From the NCBI GenBank assembly GCA_043757045.1, contig JAYVQC010000172.1, positions 1-21,749 on the forward strand: a stretch of 21,749 nucleotides of DNA, given 5' to 3'. The notes beneath the pieces are model-generated. The model was given only the letters and a program-made list of their open reading frames with translations, made no database searches and was not told the DNA's origin. Origin of the DNA: JANNGC01 sp043757045. Lineage in GTDB: Bacteria > Verrucomicrobiota > Verrucomicrobiia > Limisphaerales > SIBH01. The translations under genes were made by a program, and so were the position numbers. Positions 1-6,493 of the stretch are shown here, in pieces (the first letter of the stretch is position 1; the number at the start of each line of letters is the position of its first letter).

Positions 1-2672
1 CTGCGGGCTGGAAAGCCCGCAGCGGCGTTCGATGGCCTGGCGTCATGGGTTTGTTCCGCAGCTTCCTGACGTGGCGGGCTGCTGCGGGCTGGAAAGCCCG
101 CGCTCCGTCCGCTGAACGCATCGATCAGTTTCAGAACGGGCCGCAGCACGTAGTAGAGAAACACCTGGCTGCCGCCGAGATGGATGAGCACCCAGACCGT
201 GCCGAGCGGATGCCACCAACGCGGAGCACCACGCGGCGGATTTTTGAAGAGCAGCAAATCCATGCACAGCGGCGTGAGAATCAACGTCGAGGCGAACGCG
301 CAGCCCATGCCCAGCAGCACCGTGGTGCCGACCGAGAACAGCACCGGATGATCCGCCAGCACCATCACGCCGAAGCCGAAGATCGTCGTCAGCGCGGAGA
401 TCAAAACCGAGGCCGACGTCACCGCCATGTTCTGCGCCTGCCCGCGCCATTCATCCAACTGGCTCGTGACCAGGAACACGCTGTAGTCCTCGCTCACGCC
501 GATGATGAACACGACGAACACACTGTTCATCAAATCAATGGGCACGCCGAGCAGCGCCATCAATCCGAACGTCCAGAACAGACCGACGCCGATGGGGAAC
601 AAGGTCGCGAGCACCAATTCGATGGACGCGAGCGTGAGGTAGAGCAGCACGCCGACGACGATGGCCGTCCACAAAGCGAAGCGCACCAGACCGGTCCGCG
701 CGATCTCGGCGATGTGATCCGCAAACGCTTTGTGGTCGAGCACGATCTGTCCCGGCAACGCCGCGCGCAACGCGGTGACATTTGAGCGGTCCTTCAATTT
801 CACCAGCGTGCTGATGGCGTAGTCGTTCGTGCCGGACGCGACGCGTTCGTTGAGCGCCTGTTCGAGCGGCGTGCCGCGAAAGGCGTCAAGCGTGAGCAAG
901 GCCGGTTCGCCTTCGACGTGCCGCCAGAATTTCGCAAACGCTTCGGGGCGGAAGCCAAGTTCCGCGCTGATGGAATCCAACGCGCCACGCAACGCCGTGC
1001 GCCGCTCCGGCGTCCAGAACGCGCGCCAGCGCTGGATGTTCGTGGCCTGCGTGGCGGCGGATGGACACACCGCTGCGAGCGAATACGCCGCGCTCACATT
1101 CGGGTCGCGCGCGAGCACGGCGGCGGCGTGATCGTTTTCCGCGAGTGCGGCGTCTGCGGTCACGCCGCGCGCCACCACGAGCGTCATGCCGAGCGCGCTG
1201 CCCCAGGTTTTGTTGATCAGCGCGTCGTCGCGGCGCGTGGCTTCGGTGATGCCGTTGAGTTTGGAAATGTCGCCTTCAAAGCGCAGCCGTCGCACGCCGA
1301 ACGCGCACACCACGGTCAACGCCACGACGAAGAGCAGGAGCCAGACGCGATTGCGCGCCTGCCATTGAAAATAAAATTCCAGCCAGCGCGTGAGCCAGAG
1401 CGGCGGCTGGCCGCTCTTCTTCGCCAGCGGCACGAGCAGCGGCAAAATCAGCAGCGCGAAGGCCACGGAAAAAATCACGCCCACCACGCCGAAAAGTCCG
1501 AGTTGTTGATAGCCGCCCATCGGCGACGTCAGCATGACCATGAACGCCGCGACGGTCGTGACCGCGCCGAGGCAGATCGGAAACACCAACCGCCCAAGAT
1601 GCCGCCCGATGGCCGGATGGTTGTTCTCGGACGTGTCGTCGAGGTGATAGATGACGTGGATCGCGTAGTCCACCGTGACGCCGACCGCGATGCTCGCGAA
1701 GCCCACGGCAATGGCGGAGAGATGACTCTGCCAGACCGACAGCACCCAGCCCGTCATCAGCGTGCCAAACACCGACGGCAGAAACGTGACCAGTGCCAGC
1801 CAGCGGCGACGATACGCGATCCAGCACAACAAGAGCATTCCCGACATGCCGATGATGATGCAGCGCGAGGCGTCGGCCTTGATCATCGTGGCGTTGTCCA
1901 CCGACATGCGGTGGCCGCCGGTGATGGCGAGATGCACACCGGGGAATTTCTGGGCGACGTCGAGCGTGAGTCGTTCCAAGTCGCGCACGAGCGCGGCGCT
2001 GTCCTTGGAATTCGCCGAAGCAAACTTCGGCTCCGCCATCAGCAAAACGTGCCGCCCATCTCCGCTCGTGATGTGGTCGTCCACGAGTTGCGCGTCGCCG
2101 AAACCGGTTTGCAACGGTAGCGCCTTCTGCACCACCAGCGCGCTCAGGCCGACGGGGTCCGCCGCCACGACATCCTTCAGCACCATGCCTTCCGGCCCGG
2201 CCAGCTTGCGGCGCATCGTGGTGAGGTGTTCGCGGATGGCGGCGGGTTCGAGCTTTGGCGCGAGCGCGGCGGCATCGGCGTCGGTGAACAAATTCGGCAG
2301 CGCGCCGGTGAGATAATTGATCACCTTCTGCTGCCCGCCCGATTCCACGCGATAGGTCAGGCGTCCATAAACCGAGTTCGTTTCCAGCGCGGCATAAACG
2401 TGGTCGGCGGCGGCGGTGAGTTTCTCCGTGTCATCGGTGTTGATACCCACGTCGAGATACACGCGGTCAATCTGGCGGAACTTCCGGACGGCGTAGCGAT
2501 ACTCGTCCACGAGCGGATCGTTTTGCGGCAGCGTGGCGAGCAAATCCTCTTCGAGATCGATCCGCAGCGAATAGAAAACGCCGACGCCCGCGAGCAGCAA
2601 CGTGGAGAGCAGCACGAGCGGACGATGCGCGATGAGCCAGAGGTAGAGGCGGGCGTAGAGGCCGGTTTTCAT
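1..2672 (-). CDS. MMPL/RND-family exporter, partial (3' end beyond window)
   Basis: The frame is open from the ATG at 2672 to the left edge (890 codons seen), so the stop lies outside the window. The protein has the two-half MMPL layout. TM1 lies near residues 15-35, followed by a periplasmic domain and a block of membrane helices near residues 270-420. TM7 lies near 440-460, followed by a second periplasmic domain and a second helix block near 660-830. Both halves keep the GxxxDY proton-relay signature: GVTVDY near residue 334 and GVSEDY near residue 728. The family exports lipids or pigments across the inner membrane, and exporters of this kind accompany aryl-polyene and related loci. The start overlaps the GT2 stop in an ATGA, which implies translational coupling. 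After the last helix the sequence becomes repeat-derived (two AGFPAR motifs from palindromes at 3-20 and 84-101), so the C-terminal tail is not typical family sequence. The family call is firm; the cargo is inferred. Confidence 0.9.
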   Translation of the reverse strand, partial: MKTGLYARLYLWLIAHRPLVLLSTLLLAGVGVFYSLRIDLEEDLLATLPQNDPLVDEYRYAVRKFRQIDRVYLDVGINTDDTEKLTAAADHVYAALETNSVYGRLTYRVESGGQQKVINYLTGALPNLFTDADAAALAPKLEPAAIREHLTTMRRKLAGPEGMVLKDVVAADPVGLSALVVQKALPLQTGFGDAQLVDDHITSGDGRHVLLMAEPKFASANSKDSAALVRDLERLTLDVAQKFPGVHLAITGGHRMSVDNATMIKADASRCIIIGMSGMLLLCWIAYRRRWLALVTFLPSVFGTLMTGWVLSVWQSHLSAIAVGFASIAVGVTVDYAIHVIYHLDDTSENNHPAIGRHLGRLVFPICLGAVTTVAAFMVMLTSPMGGYQQLGLFGVVGVIFSVAFALLILPLLVPLAKKSGQPPLWLTRWLEFYFQWQARNRVWLLLFVVALTVVCAFGVRRLRFEGDISKLNGITEATRRDDALINKTWGSALGMTLVVARGVTADAALAENDHAAAVLARDPNVSAAYSLAAVCPSAATQATNIQRWRAFWTPERRTALRGALDSISAELGFRPEAFAKFWRHVEGEPALLTLDAFRGTPLEQALNERVASGTNDYAISTLVKLKDRSNVTALRAALPGQIVLDHKAFADHIAEIARTGLVRFALWTAIVVGVLLYLTLASIELVLATLFPIGVGLFWTFGLMALLGVPIDLMNSVFVVFIIGVSEDYSVFLVTSQLDEWRGQAQNMAVTSASVLISALTTIFGFGVMVLADHPVLFSVGTTVLLGMGCAFASTLILTPLCMDLLLFKNPPRGAPRWWHPLGTVWVLIHLGGSQVFLYYVLRPVLKLIDAFSGRSAGFPARSSPPRQEAAEQTHDARPSNAAAGFPAR
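3..20. repeat. Short palindrome GCGGGCTGGAAAGCCCGC, copy A
   Basis: This is a perfect 7-bp inverted repeat with a GGAA centre, inside the open 3' region of the exporter gene. On the minus strand it is read as AGFPAR. It is the same unit as at 84-101. Confidence 0.85.
84..101. repeat. Short palindrome GCGGGCTGGAAAGCCCGC, copy B
   Basis: This unit is identical to the one at 3-20, 81 bases away and in the same orientation. It too is read as AGFPAR within the exporter frame, just after the last hydrophobic segment. The two copies frame a low-homology tail. Confidence 0.85.
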
Positions 2673-3949
2673 TTGCGCCGCGCCAATCTGGCCAGTCGTG
2701 CGCCAGCGTAGGCGATGATGGTTCCCGCCACCGCCGCCAGCACCGCCAACGCCACGCTGCCGATGAACCATTGCCCGAAGTATTCGCGCACGCTGGCCAT
2801 GTTCACCTGGCTCGGCGCGAGATGCACGACCTCGCCGGTGAACAGCCAGTGGCCCAACAACAGCCCGCCATAAACGATGAACGGCGCGAGCGGCGGCGCG
2901 GAGATGTTGCTGGCGAGCAGCGTGATGGCCTTGTTCAAACGACAACGATGCGCCACGGCGGCGGCGGCGATCATTTGGAATCCCCAGATCGGCACGATGC
3001 CGAAGAACAATCCCACCCCTACCGCGAGTGACAACTGCCCCGGCTCGCGCGCGTGCTCGATGAAAAATTCAGCGACCGTTTTGCGCAACGACCAGCGCTG
3101 CCCCTGCGACCACGCCACGCGCAACGGGCGCGGCACGAACCACGATTGCAGCACCAGCCCGATGTTCATGATCGTGATGTGCGCGAGATCGCGCACCGGT
3201 CGGAAGTGCGACTGGCGGTAGCCCGGCGGGACGGCTTGCTCCTGGTCGTGGGACAGGCGCCCCCGCCTGTCATCAGTCCTGCAAGCGCCCCCGCTTGCAG
3301 AACACCAAGCGGGGGCGCTTGGTGGACTAAGACTGGCGGAGGCACCAGTCCCACTGCCACTACCACTAGCGAGCGGCGCGTAGGTGCATTTCACCGGCAC
3401 CGCGACGATGGGCGTGCCGATCCACGACGCGCGCACCATGAACTCCAGTTCAAAGGCGTAGCGGCCCGAGCGCGTTTTGATTTTTTGCGCGAGGGCGAGC
3501 GGGTAGCAGCGGAAGCCGCATTGCGTGTCGCCGAGGCGCACGCCGGTTTCGATGCGGAACCAGAACGTGGACACGGCGTTCGAGCGACGGCGATGCGTGG
3601 GGCAGCCGGCGGCGTAGAAGTCGCGCACGCCCACGAGCAGCGCGTCCGGTTGCGCGCGCGCGCCTTCGAGGAACTTCGGCAGGTCTTCCGCGAAGTGCTG
3701 GCCGTCCGAGTCCATCGTGATGGCGTGGGTGTAGTCGAGTTCCGCCGCAAGATTCAGCCCGGCGCGGAGCGCGGCACCTTTGCCGGAATTCTTTTCCAAC
3801 CGCAGCCGCAGACAGCCCGGCACTTCGGGTAGTGGCGGCGTGGAACCGTCGTCCACGATCAGCACCGGCGCGTGGGCGAGCGCGGCCTGCGCCACCACAG
3901 CCAGCGTGGCCGCGTGGTTGAAGCACGGAATGATGACGCAGGCTCTCAC
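2669..3949 (-). CDS. GT2 glycosyltransferase fused to DUF2062 membrane domain
   Basis: This 426-residue protein probably transfers a sugar or acts on a lipid carrier at the inner membrane. The GT-A domain (about residues 1-190) begins with ACVIIPCFNHAATL, then VDDGS, the metal-binding MDSDGQH motif and the acceptor-region LGDTQCGFRCYP. The C-terminal DUF2062 domain (about 255-426) has several hydrophobic segments, including GLFFGIVPIWGFQ. I chose GTG at 3949 because GT2 homology starts there and it overlaps the upstream stop as GTGA; the open frame extends further 5' only as a shadow of the upstream gene. GT2-DUF2062 proteins occur in aryl-polyene/xanthomonadin-like loci. Residues about 195-234 are encoded by an inserted palindromic element (3247-3367). 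It lies just before the SHFRPVRD segment, so it separates the GT domain from DUF2062 without breaking the frame. Confidence 0.87.
   Translation of the reverse strand: MRACVIIPCFNHAATLAVVAQAALAHAPVLIVDDGSTPPLPEVPGCLRLRLEKNSGKGAALRAGLNLAAELDYTHAITMDSDGQHFAEDLPKFLEGARAQPDALLVGVRDFYAAGCPTHRRRSNAVSTFWFRIETGVRLGDTQCGFRCYPLALAQKIKTRSGRYAFELEFMVRASWIGTPIVAVPVKCTYAPLASGSGSGTGASASLSPPSAPAWCSASGGACRTDDRRGRLSHDQEQAVPPGYRQSHFRPVRDLAHITIMNIGLVLQSWFVPRPLRVAWSQGQRWSLRKTVAEFFIEHAREPGQLSLAVGVGLFFGIVPIWGFQMIAAAAVAHRCRLNKAITLLASNISAPPLAPFIVYGGLLLGHWLFTGEVVHLAPSQVNMASVREYFGQWFIGSVALAVLAAVAGTIIAYAGARLARLARRK
3247..3367. repeat. In-frame multi-hairpin palindromic element, copy 1
   Basis: This stop-free palindromic element lies inside the GT2-DUF2062 gene. 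The left hairpin is GACAGGCG (3252-3259) with CGCCTGTC (3264-3271). The two inner hairpins are TGCAAGCG-CCCC-CGCTTGCA and CACCAAGCG with its mate. The right hairpin is GACTGG (3331-3336) with CCAGTC (3345-3350). The inner part is the reverse complement of copies 2 and 3, so this copy is inverted relative to them. In the right hairpin both strands have changed together relative to copy 2 (GACAGG/CCTGTC to GACTGG/CCAGTC), which keeps pairing. It ends in short CCACT-type tandem units. Confidence 0.9.
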
Positions 3950-5163
3950 CGCAAATCCACGAAGGTTCTCCGCTTGCGCGCTTGCGGAGGAAGTTGCAGC
4001 GCCTCGATTTCTTCGCGTGTGGCGCGGCGCACGGGCGGCGAAATTTTCGACCGCGCCTGCAACGCTTCGCGCAACGTCTCGACCGACGCCGGGCCATGCA
4101 CCAGCACTTCCAGCGCGTCCGAGAGTTCGGTGTCCTTGCGCGCGATGATCACGAACGCCTCGACGCCCGCCGACTCTTCGAGCACCGCCGCGAGCGTGGA
4201 GGGGAACAGCGACGCGCCTTTGAATTTCAGCTTCTGATTTTTGCGCCCGACGATGGGACCGAGCCTCGGCGTGGTGCGACCGCAGGAGCACGGCGCGGTG
4301 AAGAGCGCGGCGCAATCACCGGTGCGATAGCGAATCAACGGCATGGCCTCGACGCCGAACGTGGTCGCGACGACTTCGCCAACTTCGCCGTCGGCCACGG
4401 GGCGGCCTTCGTCGTCCAGCACTTCGAGGTGCAAATGCTCGTCGTGCAAATGGCCGCCTGCCCCGGCGTCGCATTCGCAGAGCGAATTGGCGAGTTCCGT
4501 GACGCCGTAGGTGGAATACACTTTCGCGCCCCACTCTTGTTCGATGGCTTGGCCGGTGGCGTTCAATTGCAGCGCGCGGTCACGCACCGGCTCGCCGATG
4601 CAGATGGCTTTCTTCACGGAGCAGGAGCGGAGATCAAAATTCATCTCGCGCGCCTTGCCCGCCAGCATTCGCAAGAACGACGGCACGGCGACGATGGCCG
4701 TCGGATGCGTGCGCTGGATCATTTCGAGCACGAGCATTGGCGAAGACGCGCCGGCGCGCACGGCAGCGCAGCCGATTTCACGCAAGCCGAGCCAATACGC
4801 CTGCCCCGCGATGAAACAACGATCCAGCGCCACGGCGAGCAGCACGGTATCGCGCGCGGTGAGTCCGGCGCACTCGAAGGAGAGCCGCTCGTTGTGCGCG
4901 AGCCGGCGCAGGTCGGCATCGGTCAACATCCAGACGAGCGGCTGGCCGGTCGTGCCGCTGGTGGTGACGATCTCCACGACGCGCTCACGCGGCACGCAGA
5001 GGAAATCCAGGTTGCGCTCGGAGACGATCTTCTTGTCCACCGTGGCAACGCTGGTGAGCGGTGGCGGCGCGCTCCGGCCGCGAAACATTTCGCGGTAAAA
5101 CGGCGAGTGCTCCGCCGCATGGCGGAACGTCTCGGCCCAAAGTTTTTCGCGGACTGAATTCAT
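3946..5163 (-). CDS. PaaK-like adenylate-forming enzyme (phenylacetate-CoA ligase family)
   Basis: This 405-residue enzyme is expected to activate a carboxylic acid with ATP and pass it to CoA or a carrier protein. In order it shows the phosphate-binding VTTSGTTGQPLVW, the STYGVTELAN segment, LIRYRTGDCAALF and a C-terminal GRKNQKLKFKG segment typical of PaaK-type ligases. Its length is slightly short for the family. The frame also opens from an ATG at 5196, but those 11 extra residues are encoded by a palindromic repeat arm. The ATG at 5163 (MNSVREKLW) is therefore the better start. No clear Shine-Dalgarno precedes it. The stop overlaps the GT2 start as GTGA. It is the second adenylating enzyme in this operon; an aromatic substrate is plausible but not proven. 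Confidence 0.85.
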   Translation of the reverse strand: MNSVREKLWAETFRHAAEHSPFYREMFRGRSAPPPLTSVATVDKKIVSERNLDFLCVPRERVVEIVTTSGTTGQPLVWMLTDADLRRLAHNERLSFECAGLTARDTVLLAVALDRCFIAGQAYWLGLREIGCAAVRAGASSPMLVLEMIQRTHPTAIVAVPSFLRMLAGKAREMNFDLRSCSVKKAICIGEPVRDRALQLNATGQAIEQEWGAKVYSTYGVTELANSLCECDAGAGGHLHDEHLHLEVLDDEGRPVADGEVGEVVATTFGVEAMPLIRYRTGDCAALFTAPCSCGRTTPRLGPIVGRKNQKLKFKGASLFPSTLAAVLEESAGVEAFVIIARKDTELSDALEVLVHGPASVETLREALQARSKISPPVRRATREEIEALQLPPQARKRRTFVDLR

Positions 5164-5167
5164 GGCG

Positions 5168-5270
5168 GTAGCGGCGTCTCGTGAGAGCGCCGCCAATTAA
5201 CGCTCGACGCGCATGATTTTACCCCAGGCCGAAAAAGAAGACGGGCGGCGCTCTTACGAGACGCCGCTAC
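5168..5270. repeat. Inverted pair of REP-like palindromes filling an intercistronic gap
   Basis: Two 27-base arms (5168-5194 and 5244-5270) are reverse complements with one mismatch, separated by about 49 bases. Each arm is itself a near-palindrome built on GCGGCGTCTC and GAGAGCGCCGC. The pair fills most of the gap between the FAD oxidoreductase stop (5300) and the PaaK-like start (5163), and ends 4 bases before that start codon. It can fold either as one long hairpin or as two small ones. The layout resembles the paired REP units of enterobacteria, but the sequence family is different. Confidence 0.88.
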
Positions 5271-5299
5271 AGCGCGATGGGCCGGTGTCGGGTTGAACG

Positions 5300-6493
5300 T
5301 CATTTCTGGGCGCAGCGTAGGGAAGCGACGGCGAGTTGACCAGCCGCCGCGCCGGTGGCGAGACCGCAGCCCATCACGCGCGCGCTGGCGATGGCGTCCG
5401 CATCGGCGCTCAAAATTTTTCCGGCCATGAAAAGATTTGCGATGTCGGCGGAGTGCATGGCGCGTGCGGGAATTTCGTAGCAAGCGCCGGGCGGCAGGTA
5501 ACGGCAGCGCACCACGCCCTCGGCATTCCATTGCTCGATGGGCCAGGCGCAGCGCGCAACGGCGTCGGGAAATTTTCGCGCGGCCAGAACGTCGTCGCCG
5601 GTGAGCGTGTAGCGGCCGGGAATCATCCGCCCGGCACGATGCGAGAGCGTGAACTCGGTCACCGGCGTCTCGCACTGCTCGAAGCCCGCGACATGCTGGC
5701 GAAGAAATTCGATGATGCCCGCCGCCTGCTCGGGACGCCCGGCGAATTTCACGGTGATGGAGTTTGGTTCGAGGCTTGGCTGCAAACTCACCGGCGGCAG
5801 TCCGGCGCGTGCCAGCGGGAGCAACACCTGCGCGACGGCAGCGAGACTGCTGAGATCGCGCGTGACGTGGTGGAGCGCGAACACGACGGCGGGCGCTTGC
5901 GTCGTTGCATCCGTCTCGCGACACGCGAGGCCGAGCGCGCGCGCGACGACGGCGAAGCCGCTGCAATCAATCACCGCACCGATGGGCTGGCCGTTGACGG
6001 CGGTGATAGTGTTAGTGGGACAGGCGCCCTCGCCTGTCATTCGTCCACCAAGCGCCCCCGCTTGGTGTTCTGCAAGCGGGGGCGCTTGCAGGACTGGCGA
6101 CAGGCGAGGCGCCTGTCCCACTACCACTGCGGTGACGTGGGCGAGCGGCGTGTTCCATCGCACTTCGAGATTCGGGGTCGCGGCGATGAGTGATTGAGCT
6201 AGCGTTCGAAATTGTTCCGGGCGATACGGCAGCACCCACACCTTGCCCATCTTCAACGGCGCGGCGTCATTCAAGGCGTCGGCGAACTCGCGCGTGAAGC
6301 CGTCGTTGAGAAAATTTCCCACGTCATCGTAGAGGCCGCAGAGCGTGGTGAGTCCGCTGAAGCCGCCGGTGCCGCCGGGCGCGGGGCGTTCGTCGAGCAG
6401 CAGCGTGCGTGCGCCAGCACGCGCGGCGGTGATGGCGGCGGCGAGACCGGATGCGCCGCTGCCGATGACGGCGATGTCCACGGCGTCACTCAT
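5300..6493 (-). CDS. FAD-dependent oxidoreductase with in-frame palindromic insertion
   Basis: This 397-residue flavoprotein carries an N-terminal Rossmann dinucleotide-binding motif, VIGSGASGLAAA (about residues 9-20), followed by LLLDERPAPGGTGG. The C-terminal region has LFMAGKILSADADAIASARVMGCGLATG, typical of the FAD-binding end of FAD_oxidored-type enzymes. It probably oxidises or reduces the acyl or aromatic product of the operon; the substrate is unknown. Residues about 123-160 (VGQAPRLSPVL onward to GEGACPT) come from an inserted palindromic element. They interrupt what reads as a continuous strand-loop-strand, HVTAV then NGQPIGAVIDCSG. The start overlaps the acyltransferase stop as ATGA. 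The gene is followed by a REP-like inverted pair before the PaaK-like gene. Confidence 0.88.
   Translation of the reverse strand: MSDAVDIAVIGSGASGLAAAITAARAGARTLLLDERPAPGGTGGFSGLTTLCGLYDDVGNFLNDGFTREFADALNDAAPLKMGKVWVLPYRPEQFRTLAQSLIAATPNLEVRWNTPLAHVTAVVVGQAPRLSPVLQAPPLAEHQAGALGGRMTGEGACPTNTITAVNGQPIGAVIDCSGFAVVARALGLACRETDATTQAPAVVFALHHVTRDLSSLAAVAQVLLPLARAGLPPVSLQPSLEPNSITVKFAGRPEQAAGIIEFLRQHVAGFEQCETPVTEFTLSHRAGRMIPGRYTLTGDDVLAARKFPDAVARCAWPIEQWNAEGVVRCRYLPPGACYEIPARAMHSADIANLFMAGKILSADADAIASARVMGCGLATGAAAGQLAVASLRCAQK
6013..6127. repeat. In-frame multi-hairpin palindromic element, copy 2 (most complete)
   Basis: This copy lies within the FAD oxidoreductase gene and defines the element best. 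Outer inverted repeats TAGTGGGACAGGCGCC (6013-6028) and GGCGCCTGTCCCACTA (6108-6123) enclose four small hairpins. P1 is 6019-6038 (GACAGGCG/CGCCTGTC). P2 is 6046-6067 (CACCAAGCG/CGCTTGGTG). P3 is 6071-6090 (TGCAAGCG/CGCTTGCA). P4 is 6099-6117. At least four of the six frames read through it without a stop. Confidence 0.93.

Noticed and set aside
45..2711. Long plus-strand open frames (246, 400, 184 and 161 codons) opposite the exporter
   Set aside because: They are antisense to a continuous, motif-bearing MMPL frame and are full of Arg/His/Gln-rich low-complexity sequence, as expected of shadow frames in GC-rich DNA.
3982..5157. 391-codon plus-strand open frame
   Set aside because: It lies opposite the PaaK-like gene, whose motifs are clear, and has no recognisable domain.
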